A stretch of 22,133 nucleotides of DNA from assembly GCA_045532255.1 (NCBI GenBank), contig JAZSFO010000007.1, positions 1 to 22,133 of the forward strand. Direction: 5' to 3'. Of this stretch, positions 7,009 to 16,080 are shown piece by piece. The stretch's first letter is position 1. Each line of letters opens with the position of its first letter. Made by a program: the position numbers and the translations under genes. The notes under the pieces are model-generated. The model was not told where the DNA came from. It searched no databases and saw only the letters and a list, made by a program, of their open reading frames with translations. The stretch comes from RGIG8748 sp045532255. Lineage in GTDB: Bacteria > Bacillota > Clostridia > UMGS1810.

Positions 7009-8790
7009 ATGTTTGAAAAAATTACGGATTTCAAAAGAACAGACAAGTGCGGAAACCTCACCGCAGATGATATAGGCAGAGAGGTAATAGTAATGGGTTT
7101 TGCCGATCAGGTCAGAGACCTCGGCGGACTTATATTCATAAACTTAAGAGATATTTCGGGCATAATTCAGCTTATGTTCGATACTGACAACAAGGAGCTT
7201 TGCGAAAAGGCGGCAAAGGTAAGAAGTGAATATGTTCTTGCGGCAAAGGGTATCGTATCGAGACGCTCCTCCGTTAATAAGAATATGAAGACAGGCGAGC
7301 TTGAAATAGCAGTTTCCGAGCTTAGAATTCTTGACTCGGCGGAGACACCTCCTTTCTATATCGTGGAAAACAGCGATGTTAAAGAGGAACTCAGACTCAA
7401 ATACAGATACCTTGATTTGAGACGCCCCGATATGCAGAGAAGACTTATTCTAAGAAGCAAGGTTGCAGGAATAGTCCGTAACTTCTACAACGAAAACGGC
7501 TTTATAGAGATAGAGACACCCATGCTCAACAAGAGCACCCCCGAGGGAGCAAGAGACTATCTTGTACCCAGCCGTGTGCACAATGGCAAGTTCTATGCAC
7601 TTCCGCAGTCGCCTCAGCTTTACAAACAGCTTCTTATGATATCGGGTATGGACAGATACTACCAGATAGTAAAGTGCTTCCGTGACGAGGACTTAAGAGC
7701 TGACCGCCAGCCTGAATTCACACAGATAGATATAGAGATGTCCTTTGTTGACATGGACGATGTTATTGAAGTTAACGAAAGACTTCTTCAAAGAATATTC
7801 AAGGAAATAAAGGGTATTGATTTAGAGCTTCCGTTCAAGAGAATGCCCTACAGCGAGGCTATGGACCGCTTTGGCTCGGACAAGCCCGACACAAGATTCG
7901 GTCTTGAGCTTAAGGATATATCCGAATGTGTGGAGAATTGCGAGTTCAAGGTGTTTGCCGATGTTCTTGCATCAGGCGGTACAGTAAGGGCAATCAATGC
8001 GGAAAATCTTGGAGACAAGCTCACAAGAAAGAAGATAGATGCTCTTGGCGAGTTTGTAAAAACATATAAGGCAAAGGCTCTCGCATGGATTAAAATCAAT
8101 CCCGACGGCATACAGTCACCCATAGCCAAGTTCCTTACAGATGATGAGATGAATGCAGTTTTGGCTAAGACAAATGCTAAGGAAAATGATGTAATATTTA
8201 TCATAGCAGATAAGTCAGATACAGTATTTGCATCACTTGGAGCACTGAGAATAGAGATTGCAAAGACATACGGTCTCATAGACGAAAATAAGTTCAATTT
8301 CCTCTGGGTTACAGACTTCCCGCTTCTTGAATTTGACGAGGAAGAGAACAGATATGTTGCTAAGCATCATCCCTTTACCTCACCCAAGGATGAGGACCTT
8401 GAGCTTCTTGATACCGACCCTGCAAAAGTTAATGCAAAGGCATATGACATCATATTAAACGGTGTGGAGCTTGGCGGAGGAAGTATAAGAATATACAACT
8501 CCGAGCTTCAGGAAAAGATGTTTGGTATTCTCGGATTCAGCAAGGAGGATGCATGGCAGAGATTTGGTTTCCTTATGGAAGCACTCAAATACGGCACACC
8601 TCCCCACGGCGGAATGGCATACGGCTTTGACCGAATGATAATGCTCATGGACGGTTGCGACTCCATAAGAGATGTAATTGCATTCCCCAAGGTTCAGAAC
8701 GCAACGGAGCTTATGAGCGCTGCACCTGATGTAGTTGAGGTAAAACAGCTTGATGAACTTGGAATAGAGATATCAAAAACAGAAGAATAA
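7009..8790 (+). CDS. aspS: aspartyl-tRNA synthetase
   Basis: Class II synthetase charging tRNA-Asp, or tRNA-Asp and tRNA-Asn if non-discriminating, which cannot be decided here. The 593-residue protein has an N-terminal OB-fold anticodon domain (about 1-105), motif 2 F-R-D-E-D-L-R-A-D-R-Q-P-E-F-T-Q, the bacterial GAD insertion domain in the middle (about 285-420), G-V-E-L-G-G-G-S-I-R-I-Y, and motif 3 G-G-M-A-Y-G-F-D-R. Length is typical of bacterial AspRS. GGAGG (6996-7000) selects ATG 7009 over ATG 6994. The gene follows hisS by 21 bases. Confidence 0.97.
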   Translation: MFEKITDFKRTDKCGNLTADDIGREVIVMGFADQVRDLGGLIFINLRDISGIIQLMFDTDNKELCEKAAKVRSEYVLAAKGIVSRRSSVNKNMKTGELEIAVSELRILDSAETPPFYIVENSDVKEELRLKYRYLDLRRPDMQRRLILRSKVAGIVRNFYNENGFIEIETPMLNKSTPEGARDYLVPSRVHNGKFYALPQSPQLYKQLLMISGMDRYYQIVKCFRDEDLRADRQPEFTQIDIEMSFVDMDDVIEVNERLLQRIFKEIKGIDLELPFKRMPYSEAMDRFGSDKPDTRFGLELKDISECVENCEFKVFADVLASGGTVRAINAENLGDKLTRKKIDALGEFVKTYKAKALAWIKINPDGIQSPIAKFLTDDEMNAVLAKTNAKENDVIFIIADKSDTVFASLGALRIEIAKTYGLIDENKFNFLWVTDFPLLEFDEEENRYVAKHHPFTSPKDEDLELLDTDPAKVNAKAYDIILNGVELGGGSIRIYNSELQEKMFGILGFSKEDAWQRFGFLMEALKYGTPPHGGMAYGFDRMIMLMDGCDSIRDVIAFPKVQNATELMSAAPDVVEVKQLDELGIEISKTEE

Positions 8791-8797
8791 AACAATA

Positions 8798-8830
8798 GGG
8801 GTTGTTAAAAACAAAGTTTTTAACAACCCC
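8798..8830. terminator. bidirectional hairpin between aspS and the dipeptidase gene
   Basis: A perfect 15-bp inverted repeat (8798-8812 with 8816-8830) starts GGGGTTGTT and has a 3-base loop. It is placed between convergent stops at 8790 and 8838. Only a weak T-tract follows on the plus strand. Confidence 0.75.
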
Positions 8831-8837
8831 ATTATCT

Positions 8838-9758
8838 TTATTGCAAACATTCCACAAATAATCTCTCAAAGTTACAATACATAATCTTGTCAATTTGCTC
8901 TTCACTGTAGCCAAGTAGCAAAAGCTCATCTGCAATCTTCTTAAGACACGATACATTTTCAAGTCCTTTTGCGGATTTTGGAATTCCGTCAAAATCCGTA
9001 CCTATGCCTATTGAGTTCTCACCGCCCAGAGACATTATATGTTCTATGTGCTCTATCACCTTATTTATATCCGAGTTTCCGTCATCTGACAAAAAGCTGT
9101 CATAAAGGTTTATTCCTATAACACCTCTTTGGGATATAATTTCCTTTATCTGCTCATCTGCGAGATTTCTCGGGTGGTTGCATATTGCCTTGGCGTTGGA
9201 GTGCGATGCAACAAACGGCATCTCAGAGCATTCTGCCACATCCCAAAATCCCTTTTCCGAAAGGTGTGAAACATCTATTACCATGCCGAGAGCATTCATT
9301 CTTTTGACAACCTCTTTTCCAAAGGGGGTAAGACTATCTCTGAGGCTGTCTACCGCACCGAAGCCAAGCTCATTGCTTCCGTTCCATGTAAGTGTTATAA
9401 GGCGGAAGCCGAGTCTGTATAATACATCAACCATTTCTATGTTTCCGCACAGGGCAGAGCCGTTTTCGAGCGAGAGTATTGCACCGTATCCGCCGTTGCT
9501 TCTTATATCCTCGAGAGCATCGCTACTGTCTATAATTTTTAGAGAGCTGTTTTTTGTCTCGGTCATAAATTTGTCACGGAGCATTATTGCCTGCATAAGA
9601 GGATACTTTCCGTCTACCCATGCAGCAAAAACCTGTATGTATGATTTATACTCTCTTATCATCGGGGCACTCACCATGCCTGATGAATTCTCAAGGCTTT
9701 CGCCTTTTTCCAGAATCTCGCAAAGCGTATCGCAATGAGCATCAAATATCCTTTTCAT
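8838..9758 (-). CDS. membrane dipeptidase-like protein, peptidase family M19
   Basis: Zinc-dependent dipeptidase homologous to renal dipeptidase. The 306-residue product starts with the metal motif D-A-H8-C-D10-T, has a mid-protein glutamate in L-S-L-E-N-G-S, the S-H-S-N-A motif, N-H-P-R-N-L, and C-terminal I-G-I-G-T-D-F-D-G. No signal peptide is seen, so it probably acts in the cytoplasm on imported or turnover dipeptides, including D-amino-acid forms in some family members. GGAG at about 9766-9769 supports the start. It is the last gene of the proS-lspA-rlu operon, 20 bases after the pseudouridine synthase stop. Confidence 0.9.
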   Translation of the reverse strand: MKRIFDAHCDTLCEILEKGESLENSSGMVSAPMIREYKSYIQVFAAWVDGKYPLMQAIMLRDKFMTETKNSSLKIIDSSDALEDIRSNGGYGAILSLENGSALCGNIEMVDVLYRLGFRLITLTWNGSNELGFGAVDSLRDSLTPFGKEVVKRMNALGMVIDVSHLSEKGFWDVAECSEMPFVASHSNAKAICNHPRNLADEQIKEIISQRGVIGINLYDSFLSDDGNSDINKVIEHIEHIMSLGGENSIGIGTDFDGIPKSAKGLENVSCLKKIADELLLLGYSEEQIDKIMYCNFERLFVECLQ

Positions 9759-9778
9759 ATATCATCTCCGCATTTTAT

Positions 9779-10678
9779 TTAACCTCGTAACCTGTCAATC
9801 AAATCTGTAATGTGCTTTGGGATTGGTGCGGTAAATTCCATTCTTTCGTTTGTTATAGGGTGGTCAAAGGATATCCTTTGGGCATGAAGAGCCTGACCGT
9901 CTAATCCATATGCATTTTTGGAAAGATACAGAGGGTCACCCATAACAGGGTGGCCTATATACGACATATGAACCCTTATCTGATGTGTTCTGCCTGTTTC
10001 CAGATCGCATGACACATAGGTTGCATTGTTAAGATATTCTATGACTTCAAAATGAGTTACCGCATTTTTGGAATTATTGGGTGTAACCGCCATACGCAGA
10101 CGGTTTGTCGGATGTCTGCCTATAGGAGCGTCTATTACGCCTTTTTTTGTCTTTAGTATTCCGCATACAACACAAACATAGTGTCGGTGTGCGGTTTTGT
10201 TTTTTATCTGTTCGGAGAGCGAGAGATGAGCCTTGTCATTTTTCGCAACCAGAAGAAGTCCCGATGTATCTTTGTCAATACGATGCACAATTCCGGGTCT
10301 CATAACACCGTTTATACCGCTCAGGCTGTCTTTGCAATGATATAGAAGTGCATTTACCAAAGTGCCCTCGAAATTTCCCGGTGCAGGATGAACAACCATT
10401 CCCTGCGGTTTGTTTATAACCAGCATATGCTCATCCTCATAGACGATATCAAGCGGTATATTTTCCGCCTTTACCGAAAGCTCCTTTGGCTCGGGTATGC
10501 ATACCTCGACTGTATCGCCTGTCTTAAGCTTAGAGGAGCCTTTTGCTGTTTTGCCGTTGACAGTTACATTGCCGTCATCTATGAGCCTTTGTATCTGCGA
10601 ACGGGGGATATCGTCAATTTTTATATACTTGTCAAGCCGTACGGAGTTTTCTGTTACATCAAAAATATATTTATTCAT
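9779..10678 (-). CDS. RluD-family 23S rRNA pseudouridine synthase
   Basis: Converts specific uridines in rRNA to pseudouridine. The 299-residue protein has an N-terminal S4 RNA-binding domain (about 11-70), then the RluA/RluD catalytic domain with the active-site loop H-R-I-D-K-D-T-S-G-L, G-R-T-H-Q-I-R-V-H, and H-A-Q-R-I near the end. The start at 10678 is preferred to an upstream in-frame ATG at 10732 because it matches the family N terminus and has AAGGAA at 10689-10694. It overlaps the lspA stop by 8 bases, so the genes are translationally coupled. Firmicute genomes often pair lspA with this gene. The exact rRNA site is not assigned. Confidence 0.93.
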   Translation of the reverse strand: MNKYIFDVTENSVRLDKYIKIDDIPRSQIQRLIDDGNVTVNGKTAKGSSKLKTGDTVEVCIPEPKELSVKAENIPLDIVYEDEHMLVINKPQGMVVHPAPGNFEGTLVNALLYHCKDSLSGINGVMRPGIVHRIDKDTSGLLLVAKNDKAHLSLSEQIKNKTAHRHYVCVVCGILKTKKGVIDAPIGRHPTNRLRMAVTPNNSKNAVTHFEVIEYLNNATYVSCDLETGRTHQIRVHMSYIGHPVMGDPLYLSKNAYGLDGQALHAQRISFDHPITNERMEFTAPIPKHITDLIDRLRG

Positions 10679-11129
10679 CTTTTTTGGGTTCCTTATATAT
10701 AAATAACACATATATTGACAGAAGTATTGCACCTATAACCACAAAACAATCCGCTATATTGAACACGGGATAGTTTATAAAGGTAAACTCTATCATGTCT
10801 ACCACATATCCGCGTCCCACTCTGTCAATGAGATTGCCGACAGCACCCGATGTAATAAGGCAAAGGGCACAGTTCAGGGTAATGCTCTGCGGTTTGTATT
10901 TTAGCTTATAGTATATAATAAATATAAGTGCTATAAAGGTAAATGCAATAAATACCCATCGGGCATTTTGCATTATTCCGAATGCCGCCCCGCGATTTTC
11001 CACATATGTGAGGCTTAAGAATTTATCAATAAGCACAACCGAGGGTGAACCCTTGAGGCTCTCTAGGGTAAAGTATTTTGTTATCTGGTCGATGGCAACA
11101 AGTAGAATGGTTACAATAGTAAAAATCAT
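10671..11129 (-). CDS. lspA: lipoprotein signal peptidase (signal peptidase II)
   Basis: Membrane aspartyl protease that removes signal peptides from prolipoproteins after lipid attachment. The 152-residue product has four hydrophobic segments, D-Q-I-T-K-Y in helix 1, the conserved N-R-G-A-A-F-G, and the two catalytic aspartates in G-N-L-I-D-R-V and F-N-I-A-D-C. ATG 11129 is chosen over an in-frame GTG at 11153 because GAGGAA (11137-11142) is 7 bases upstream and the GTG lies inside a hairpin. It overlaps the following rlu gene by 8 bases. Confidence 0.95.
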   Translation of the reverse strand: MIFTIVTILLVAIDQITKYFTLESLKGSPSVVLIDKFLSLTYVENRGAAFGIMQNARWVFIAFTFIALIFIIYYKLKYKPQSITLNCALCLITSGAVGNLIDRVGRGYVVDMIEFTFINYPVFNIADCFVVIGAILLSIYVLFIYKEPKKDE

Positions 11130-11145
11130 ATTATTTTTCCTCAAT

Positions 11146-11175
11146 AAGAACACGGGAGCTGAGTCCCGTGTTCTT
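11146..11175 (-). terminator. hairpin between proS and lspA
   Basis: A 12-bp perfect stem AAGAACACGGGA (11146-11157) and TCCCGTGTTCTT (11164-11175) has a 6-base loop. On the minus strand it is followed by TTATTGAGG rather than a clean T-run, and the lspA ribosome binding site begins 3 bases later. It could be a leaky terminator or an RNA processing/stability stem inside the operon. Confidence 0.65.
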
Positions 11176-11181
11176 AATTAT

Positions 11182-12885
11182 TTATTCTTTAATAAGTTTT
11201 ACTGCCTTTTCAATTGCTTCCTTTGCACTAAGCTCGGTGAGTTCTGCGCCCTTGCGAACCTTGAATTCCACAATTCCGTCGCCTGCCTTTTTGCCTACTG
11301 TTATACGAAGCGGAATACCGATAAGCTCTGCATCGTTAAACTTAACTCCTGCACGCTCGTTTCTGTCATCGATGATTGTTTCTATTCCCATAGAGCAAAG
11401 CTCTTTGTAAATATCCTCTGCCATCTGTCTCTGTGTATCGTCCTTAACATTGACAGGTACAACAATAACCTGATACGGAGCTACGCTCATGGGCCAGATG
11501 ATGCCGTTTTCATCGCTGTTTTGCTCTATTATTGCGGCAAGACATCTGCTCACGCCTATTCCGTAGCATCCCATGATGGGAACCTGTGCCTTTCCGTTTT
11601 CATCAAGGAAGGTACATTCCATAGATTTTGAGTATTTTGTGCCGAGCTTGAAGATGTGGCCTACTTCTATTCCTCTGCAGGTTTTGATTTTCTCTTCTTT
11701 GCAGTGAGGACACAAATCACCCTCTTCAATGTTACGGAAGTCACCGATTACGGTAGCCTCAAAGTCTCTGCCCATATTGACATTTTCGAGGTGATAGTCA
11801 GTTTCGTTTGCACCGACAATCATGTTTTCCATGCCTGCAACTTCGCTGTCAACGAATATATCAATATCAAGTCCCACTGGTCCTGCAAAGCCAGCCTTTG
11901 CATTGGTAATGCGAACAAGGTCATCAAGAGGTGCGAGGTCAAATTCTATCGCACCGCCAAGTTTGTTTACAACCTTTACATCGTTTACCTCGCGGTCTCC
12001 GCGAACCATAACTGCAACAAACTTGTCATCAGCCTTATATATAATGGTCTTTGCAAAGTCCTTTGCGGTTTTGCCCATAAATGAGGTTACATCTTCTATT
12101 GTTCCTGCATTGGGTGTGTGAACCTTGTTAACCTCAAGAAGATTACCGGATTTCTGTGTCTCTTCGGGAATACATACCGCCTTTTCCTCGTTGGCACAGT
12201 AACCGCACTTCTCGCAGTATGCGATTGTATCTTCGCCTATATCGGACTTAACCATAAATTCCTGCGAACCGCTTCCGCCCATAGCACCCGAGTCTGCATC
12301 GACAATAAGGTAGTCAAGCTCCATTTTGTCAAAGATTGCTCGGTATGCGTCGTACATGTTCTTATACGAAATATCAAGACCCGCTTCATCCTTGTCAAAG
12401 CTGTAGGCGTCTTTCATCACGAATTCACGGCTTCTGATTACACCAAAGCGGGGACGGATTTCGTCACGGTACTTTGTCTGTATCTGATAAAGTGTCATAG
12501 GAAGCTGTTTGTAGGACTGAACCGCCGCCTTTACCGTGTCTGTAAATATTTCTTCATGTGTAGGTCCGAGACAGTAGTCCTTGCCACCTCTGTCTTTTAA
12601 GCGAAACATGGAGGGACCGAATACTTCCCATCTTCCCGAAGGCTCATACATCTCCTTGGGAAGAAGGGCAGACATAAGAAGCTCCTGAGCATCGTGGCTG
12701 TCCATTCCTTCTCTTACGATATTTTCTATATTCTTAAGTACCTTGAGACCAAGCGGAAGATAAGCGTATACGCCTGATGCGAGCTTACGGATAAGACCTG
12801 CGCGTAGCATGAGTTGATGGCTTGTAATCTCCGCCTCTGCGGGTACCTCTCTTAGTGTTGGTAATAAGTATTTGGATAATCTCAT
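11182..12885 (-). CDS. proS: prolyl-tRNA synthetase (bacterial type with editing domain)
   Basis: Class II synthetase charging tRNA-Pro. The 567-residue protein starts M-R-L-S-K-Y-L-L-P-T-L-R-E-V-P and has motif 2 with G-P-T-H-E-E and Y-R-D-E-I-R-P-R-F-G. The INS editing domain (about 220-380) separates motifs 2 and 3, and G-C-Y-G-I-G-V-S-R is motif 3. A C-terminal anticodon domain follows. The ATG at 12885 has GAGAGG (12895-12900) 9 bases upstream; two in-frame ATGs (12891, 12915) are closer to or upstream of that site. No T-box leader is present. Confidence 0.96.
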   Translation of the reverse strand: MRLSKYLLPTLREVPAEAEITSHQLMLRAGLIRKLASGVYAYLPLGLKVLKNIENIVREGMDSHDAQELLMSALLPKEMYEPSGRWEVFGPSMFRLKDRGGKDYCLGPTHEEIFTDTVKAAVQSYKQLPMTLYQIQTKYRDEIRPRFGVIRSREFVMKDAYSFDKDEAGLDISYKNMYDAYRAIFDKMELDYLIVDADSGAMGGSGSQEFMVKSDIGEDTIAYCEKCGYCANEEKAVCIPEETQKSGNLLEVNKVHTPNAGTIEDVTSFMGKTAKDFAKTIIYKADDKFVAVMVRGDREVNDVKVVNKLGGAIEFDLAPLDDLVRITNAKAGFAGPVGLDIDIFVDSEVAGMENMIVGANETDYHLENVNMGRDFEATVIGDFRNIEEGDLCPHCKEEKIKTCRGIEVGHIFKLGTKYSKSMECTFLDENGKAQVPIMGCYGIGVSRCLAAIIEQNSDENGIIWPMSVAPYQVIVVPVNVKDDTQRQMAEDIYKELCSMGIETIIDDRNERAGVKFNDAELIGIPLRITVGKKAGDGIVEFKVRKGAELTELSAKEAIEKAVKLIKE

Positions 12886-12919
12886 ATTCATTTTCCTCTC
12901 TATGTAAGCATACATATTT

Positions 12920-12948
12920 ATTATACTCTATTATATAAAAAGATTCAA
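12920..12948 (-). promoter_or_regulatory. promoter of the proS-lspA-rlu-dipeptidase operon
   Basis: Minus-strand TTGAAT (12943-12948), 17-base spacer, TATAAT (12920-12925). The start of transcription would be near 12913, giving a leader of about 30 bases. Confidence 0.72.
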
Positions 12949-12977
12949 GGTTTTTTTCAAAAAAGTGCAAACAAAAT

Positions 12978-12997
12978 CCCCTCCTAAAAAGGAGGGG
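12978..12997 (-). terminator. terminator of spoVG
   Basis: CCCCTCCT (12978-12985) pairs with AGGAGGGG (12990-12997) across a 4-base loop. On the minus strand the stem is followed by ATTTTGTTT. It lies just downstream of the spoVG stop. Confidence 0.85.
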
Positions 12998-13013
12998 TCA
13001 AAAAGTGCTGATG

Positions 13014-13277
13014 TTATTCTTCTATTTCTGCGTTATTATATGCCTCGATAACATTGGACTCTATGTACTGTCTGAATTCGAAGTTGATAGGATGAGCAAC
13101 ATCCTTGAATGTACCGTCCTTTAATCTTTTGTTGGGCATTGCAATGAAGACCTTGTCCTCATTTTCGATAACTTTGATGTCGTGTACAGCAAAGCAATCA
13201 TCAAATGTAACCGAAGCTATAGCCTTCATTTTGCTTTCTGTTTCAAACTTTTTGATCTTGATACTTGTGATTTCCAT
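13014..13277 (-). CDS. spoVG: SpoVG family RNA/DNA-binding regulator
   Basis: Small nucleic-acid-binding regulator; in Bacillus it affects septation at sporulation and in other Firmicutes it binds RNA and modulates many genes. The 87-residue product begins M-E-I-T-S-I-K-I-K-K and contains A-M-P-N-K-R and F-K-D-V-A-H-P-I, hallmarks of the family. AGGGAG (13285-13290) fixes the start at 13277; the reading frame extends upstream without support. It is monocistronic. SpoVG also occurs in non-sporulating lineages, so it does not prove sporulation. Confidence 0.95.
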   Translation of the reverse strand: MEITSIKIKKFETESKMKAIASVTFDDCFAVHDIKVIENEDKVFIAMPNKRLKDGTFKDVAHPINFEFRQYIESNVIEAYNNAEIEE

Positions 13278-13320
13278 ACTTAAACTCCCTTTCGAAACAT
13301 AAGAAATTTCACATACTATT

Positions 13321-13349
13321 ATTATAGAAGAAATATGCAATATTGTCAA
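13321..13349 (-). promoter_or_regulatory. consensus sigma-A promoter of spoVG
   Basis: Minus-strand TTGACA (13344-13349), 17-base spacer, TATAAT (13321-13326): a full consensus. B. subtilis spoVG is driven by sigma-H, so strong housekeeping expression here is a difference from that model. Confidence 0.82.
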
Positions 13350-13473
13350 CAAATTACTTCATGTGTTCCAAAAGTTTGTATAAAGCACCCAAAATCACAT
13401 ATTTCTTTTTGTATTTTATCACAATAACAAGATATTTCAAAAAAATTACAAAAAATGTGTGGTAATTTAACCT

Positions 13474-13488
13474 GCGGTGTGATAGAAT
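13474..13488 (+). promoter_or_regulatory. possible extended -10 promoter of the M16 peptidase pair
   Basis: TAGAAT (13483-13488) is preceded by TGA, matching the extended -10 pattern TGn. No good -35 box is at 17 bases. The position, about 30 bases before the ATG, is suitable. Confidence 0.4.
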
Positions 13489-13519
13489 AAGTCTATATGA
13501 AATTTCAAGGAGATAAATT

Positions 13520-14794
13520 ATGGAAGATATAATTCAGAAAAAAATCACCCGCGGAATAAACCTTTATATTATTCCCGATAAAAAATACAAAACAGTTTCT
13601 GTGAGCACCTATCTTTCCAGAAAGCTTTCAAAGGATGAGGCAACATCAAATGCCCTTCTTTCCAAGCTTCTGTCCAGAGGATGTGAGGGGCACAAAAATA
13701 TCATGGAGCTAAACACCTATGCAGATGACCTCTACGGAACTCTCTATGATGTCAATATAACAAAGAAAGCATATACACAGAGTATTGTGTCGTCTGTAAA
13801 CTTTTTGTCAGACAGCTTCACGGGCGAGAGTATAATGAACGAGGCGGTTACACTTATGCTTGACCTTATCTTCCGTCCGTATACTCCCGACGGTAGCTTC
13901 CCCGAGGATGTTTTCTGTGTAGAAAAGCAAAATTTAAGAGACGATATAGAGGGTCTTATCAACGACAAGCGTTCCTATGCCAACTTCCGTTGTATAGAGG
14001 AGATGTGCAAGGGGCAGGAAAATTCAATATTCGAGTTCGGCTACCTCGAGGACCTTGACAAAATAGACCGAAAGGGAATATATGACCACTACTTAAAGAT
14101 TGCACATACAAGTCCTATTGATATTTTTGCAGTCGGAGATTTTGACGGTGAGCTTCTTAAGGAATATATATGCAAATATCTGAATGGCTTTGACTTTGAT
14201 ATAAAGGAGATAGTCTCGTCCGATATCAAACCCGAGAAGAGAAAAGAAGTTCATTATGCGGAGGATGTGTTCGATGTGGCACAGGGCAAGCTTGCAATGG
14301 GCTTTACAACAGATATAACGATCGATGATGAGGACTACTATGCTCTTCTTCTTGGCAACAGTATATTCGGCTCGGGTGCACATTCCAGACTTTTTAACAC
14401 CGTAAGGGAGGAAATGAGCCTTTGCTACTATGCTTCGTCTATGCTTGACAAGTTCCGTGCATTTATGCTTGTAAGCTCGGGAATTGAATTTGAAAACTTC
14501 GAAAAGGCAAAGACAGAGATAGAAAAACAGCTTGGCTTAATAGCTAAGGGCGAATTTACGGATGAGGAGCTTGAGGTTTCCAGAAACTTCCTTGTTAACA
14601 CTTACAAATCCTACAAGGACAGCCCGTATGCAATGAAGGAATATTACCGCTCACAGATTTTTGCAAAGAGCAAGGACAGTATAGACGAGGCAATATCAAA
14701 GGTTACAAAGCTCACAAGAGAGGATGTTATACGCTCTCTGAAAAGCGTAAGACTCGACACAGTATATTTTCTTAAGGGGGCAAAAAAAGCATGA
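13520..14794 (+). CDS. M16-family peptidase-like subunit lacking the zinc motif (YmfF type)
   Basis: First half of a two-gene M16B peptidase. The 424-residue protein has the M16 two-domain fold but no H-x-x-E-H, so it should be catalytically inactive. It keeps the partner-subunit segment S-R-L-F-N-T-V-R-E-E-M-S-L-C-Y-Y (about 290-305), whose arginine and tyrosine bind substrate in M16 heterodimers. AAGGAGA (13507-13513) precedes the ATG. The stop overlaps the next start as ATGA, implying equimolar synthesis of the two halves. In B. subtilis the homologous ymfF-ymfH pair sits in another neighbourhood. Substrate is unknown. Confidence 0.88.
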   Translation: MEDIIQKKITRGINLYIIPDKKYKTVSVSTYLSRKLSKDEATSNALLSKLLSRGCEGHKNIMELNTYADDLYGTLYDVNITKKAYTQSIVSSVNFLSDSFTGESIMNEAVTLMLDLIFRPYTPDGSFPEDVFCVEKQNLRDDIEGLINDKRSYANFRCIEEMCKGQENSIFEFGYLEDLDKIDRKGIYDHYLKIAHTSPIDIFAVGDFDGELLKEYICKYLNGFDFDIKEIVSSDIKPEKRKEVHYAEDVFDVAQGKLAMGFTTDITIDDEDYYALLLGNSIFGSGAHSRLFNTVREEMSLCYYASSMLDKFRAFMLVSSGIEFENFEKAKTEIEKQLGLIAKGEFTDEELEVSRNFLVNTYKSYKDSPYAMKEYYRSQIFAKSKDSIDEAISKVTKLTREDVIRSLKSVRLDTVYFLKGAKKA

Positions 14795-16080
14795 ATTATA
14801 CAAAGATATATAACGACAGACTTAAGGAAACCATGTATCTTGGCGAACACTCAACAGGTCTCGGAGTGTTTGTTATACCCAAGAAGGGCTGTGTCAAGAA
14901 GTATGCAACCTTTGCAACCAAGTTTGGTTCTGTAAACAACTGTTTTATTCCGCTTGGCGAAAATGAGCCATGCACAATTCCCGACGGTGTTGCACATTTT
15001 CTTGAGCACAAGATGTTTGAGCAGAGTGACGGAAGCAACGCCTTTGATAAGTTTGCAACCTTCGGTGCAAATGCCAATGCGTTTACTTCGTTCAACCACA
15101 CTTCATATCTGTTTTCTTGTACCGACAACTTCATGGAAAGCTTTGAGCATCTGCTTTCGTATGTTCAGGACCCGTATTTTACAAAGGAAAATGTTTCCAA
15201 AGAGCAGGGAATAATCGGTCAGGAAATCCGCATGTATGATGATGACGGAGCTTGGATTGTTATGTTCAATCTTCTTAAGGCTCTTTATCACAAAAATCCT
15301 GTCCGTATTGATATCGCTGGCACGGTAGAAAGCATAGCAGAGATAGACGAGGATATTCTCTATAAGTGCTACAACACATTCTATAATCCCTGCAATATGG
15401 TGGTATGCGTGGTAGGAGATGTTAATCCTGAGGAAATTTTTGACTCTGTGGAAAGGTGCGTCAGAACAGACCGCCCGACAGGAAAGGTCACAAGCGTCTT
15501 TGAGGAAGAGCCAAAGAATGTGTGCAGTAAATATATAGAGGCAAGGGCAAGTGTTTCGCTTCCGCTTTTTAACATTGGCTTCAAGGACAATTATCTCAAG
15601 GAGGGCGATGAGCTTCTCAAAAGAGAGATTGCTGTAGAAATAATATCCCGTATGCTCTTTGGCAGAAGCAGTAAGCTCTATACCTCGCTTTACGAAGAGG
15701 GACTTATCAACGAAAGCTTTGGCACGGACAATTCTACCGAAAGGGAATTTGCCTGTGCGGTAATAGCAGGAGAGAGTGAGCATCCCCAAAAGGTAAAGGA
15801 TGCCATTATGAAAGAAATAGAAAGAACGCACAAGGACGGTATCTGCCCCGAGGAATTTGATAGGGTCAAAAAGGCATTCTACGGCTCATACTTAAGGGGC
15901 TTTAACAATGTGGAAACAATCGGAAATCTTGTTACAAGATATATTCTCTCGGGCATAAATATCTTCAGCTTCTCGGATGTGTTTGACTCGGTAGATATTG
16001 ATTATCTGGAGAGTGTGTTTAAGGAAATTTATACAGAGGACAACATGGCAATGAGCGTTGTAATGCCGTCTTGTGAGTAA
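14791..16080 (+). CDS. M16-family zinc metallopeptidase, catalytic subunit (YmfH type)
   Basis: Catalytic partner of the preceding gene. The 429-residue protein carries the inverted zinc motif H69-F-L-E72-H73 and the downstream glutamate in G-Q-E145-I-R-M-Y-D-D, so the active site looks complete. R-M-L-F-G-R-S-S-K-L-Y in the second half is the region that closes on substrate. No signal peptide is seen on either subunit, pointing to a cytoplasmic processing peptidase. It overlaps the upstream gene by 4 bases. No clear terminator follows; the inverted-repeat region begins at once. Confidence 0.9.
   Translation: MNYTKIYNDRLKETMYLGEHSTGLGVFVIPKKGCVKKYATFATKFGSVNNCFIPLGENEPCTIPDGVAHFLEHKMFEQSDGSNAFDKFATFGANANAFTSFNHTSYLFSCTDNFMESFEHLLSYVQDPYFTKENVSKEQGIIGQEIRMYDDDGAWIVMFNLLKALYHKNPVRIDIAGTVESIAEIDEDILYKCYNTFYNPCNMVVCVVGDVNPEEIFDSVERCVRTDRPTGKVTSVFEEEPKNVCSKYIEARASVSLPLFNIGFKDNYLKEGDELLKREIAVEIISRMLFGRSSKLYTSLYEEGLINESFGTDNSTEREFACAVIAGESEHPQKVKDAIMKEIERTHKDGICPEEFDRVKKAFYGSYLRGFNNVETIGNLVTRYILSGINIFSFSDVFDSVDIDYLESVFKEIYTEDNMAMSVVMPSCE

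Noticed and set aside
11182..12970. Plus-strand frames of 99-160 residues antisense to proS
   Set aside because: The prolyl-tRNA synthetase motifs are unambiguous on the minus strand; the others are shadows.
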